The notes beneath the pieces are model-generated. The model was not told the DNA's origin and did not search any database. It saw only the letters and a program-made list of their open reading frames with translations. Shown here in pieces: positions 13,152 through 13,639 of a DNA stretch of 13,639 bases. The position numbers were made by a program, and so were the translations under genes. Numbering within the stretch: the stretch's first letter is position 1; each line of letters starts with the position of its first letter. Source of the stretch: Bryobacterales bacterium (GTDB lineage: Bacteria > Cyanobacteriota > Vampirovibrionia > Obscuribacterales > Obscuribacteraceae); NCBI GenBank assembly GCA_903970295.1, contig CAJCHQ010000672.1, forward strand, positions 1 to 13,639, in the 5' to 3' direction.

Positions 13152-13639
13152 GTGAGTGTCGTGCGCGGATACAGCTTGATCATTTTGACAGTGATTCTGG
13201 TCGCTACGTTTGCCCCAGCCGAGGCCAGGCATAAGCAAGCTGTGACTGCCGATATATTTTCAGTGCCCCCCGGGGAGAAGGGTCAGACGCCTATCTTTGT
13301 GCGCAATGGCAAACCCATGCCTGCCACGGCCCCTTCCCCTGGCGCAGAAGAGCCGAACTGGGAAAATGCCAAGAATTTGCCTGACATAAACGGTGATCAG
13401 ACCAAGGCGATCAATAAGTTGCAAGACGGCAGTCGCAAGAATGTGGCCATGATTCGCAACGAATTAGCCAGCGCTGAGCAGAAACTAAAAGATCTAAAAG
13501 CGCACAAACCGATCCAGCTCGAACCTGACGCAATGGCTGCGGCTATGCCCTTTCTCAATCCCGACGGCTCTCGCTACATGGGGCCGTTGCTAGCCGAGCC
13601 AGGTATGAGCGAAGTCGAGCAGCAAGCTGAATCAATAGA
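13152..13639 (+). CDS. Exported protein, 3' end outside window
   Basis: An open frame runs from GTG 13152 to the window end with no stop (162 codons visible), and the preceding in-frame stop is at 13137-13139. GTG 13161 is an equally good start, with GGTGAG just before it. The N terminus is a clear signal peptide: RGYSLIILTVILVATFAPAEA, with probable cleavage after AEA or EAR. A Pro-rich stretch (PMPATAPSPGAEEP) follows, then a charged helical region beginning NLPDINGDQTKAINKLQDG and continuing to KLKDLKAHK. The pattern of Leu-x-x-x-Gln followed by long charged helices resembles periplasmic Spy/CpxP-like proteins, but the LTxxQ motif is not clear and the C terminus is missing. Function is left open. 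Confidence 0.7.
   Translation, partial: MSVVRGYSLIILTVILVATFAPAEARHKQAVTADIFSVPPGEKGQTPIFVRNGKPMPATAPSPGAEEPNWENAKNLPDINGDQTKAINKLQDGSRKNVAMIRNELASAEQKLKDLKAHKPIQLEPDAMAAAMPFLNPDGSRYMGPLLAEPGMSEVEQQAESI

Overview
This 13.6 kb window is a chromosomal stretch of a free-living bacterium using the standard code, with a GC content that looks close to 50%. It has no rRNA, tRNA, CRISPR array, transposase or phage genes that I can recognise. The mix of genes (DUF4388 joined to a degenerate GGDEF-like domain, a PDZ-CAP secreted protein, a Tat-exported flavin oxidase, a stand-alone DnaE2-type polymerase) resembles the Vampirovibrionia/Melainabacteria (Obscuribacterales-like). That assignment is a guess from gene content and not a demonstrated placement.

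Layout. 1-1520 (+): 3' part of a large cysteine-free protein of unknown function, cut by the window edge. 1513-1634: a compact control region with a sigma70-like promoter (TTGACT, 17 bp, TAGTAT) whose spacer is filled by a perfect 24-bp palindrome, followed by a long RNA hairpin. 1635-4796 (+): error-prone DNA polymerase III alpha (dnaE2/imuC), without imuA or imuB beside it. 4797-5049: gene-free, but three consecutive stem-loops, one with a GNRA loop, suggest a small structured RNA on the + strand. 5050-6192 (-): PDZ-CAP exported or membrane-anchored protein. 6193-6303: two abutting inverted repeats. 6304-8013 (-): DUF4388 plus degenerate GGDEF-like protein. 8217-9812 (-): Tat-signal FAD amine-oxidase-like protein. 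9813-10018: divergent promoter region. 10019-11584 (+): acyl-CoA carboxylase carboxyltransferase (beta) subunit. 11631-12350 (+): dienelactone hydrolase with an intact catalytic set, then a clear rho-independent terminator at 12377-12413. 12478-12717 (+): 79-residue protein of unknown function. 12814-13041 (+): 75-residue two-helix membrane protein behind its own promoter. 13152-end (+): 5' part of an exported protein with a Spy/CpxP-like flavour, cut by the window edge.

How they work together. The carboxylase and dienelactone hydrolase are 46 bp apart with no terminator between them and probably form one transcript. Both act in carbon metabolism (acyl-CoA carboxylation and ester or lactone hydrolysis). 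The three minus-strand genes (oxidase, DUF4388, PDZ-CAP) may be co-transcribed, but the gaps of 111 and 203 bp and the structure in the 111 bp gap make separate control likely. DnaE2 is a translesion-mutagenesis polymerase normally induced by DNA damage, and its upstream palindrome is placed exactly where a repressor would block RNA polymerase. The most unusual signals are non-coding: the dnaE2 operator plus leader hairpin, and the three-hairpin RNA candidate just downstream of dnaE2.
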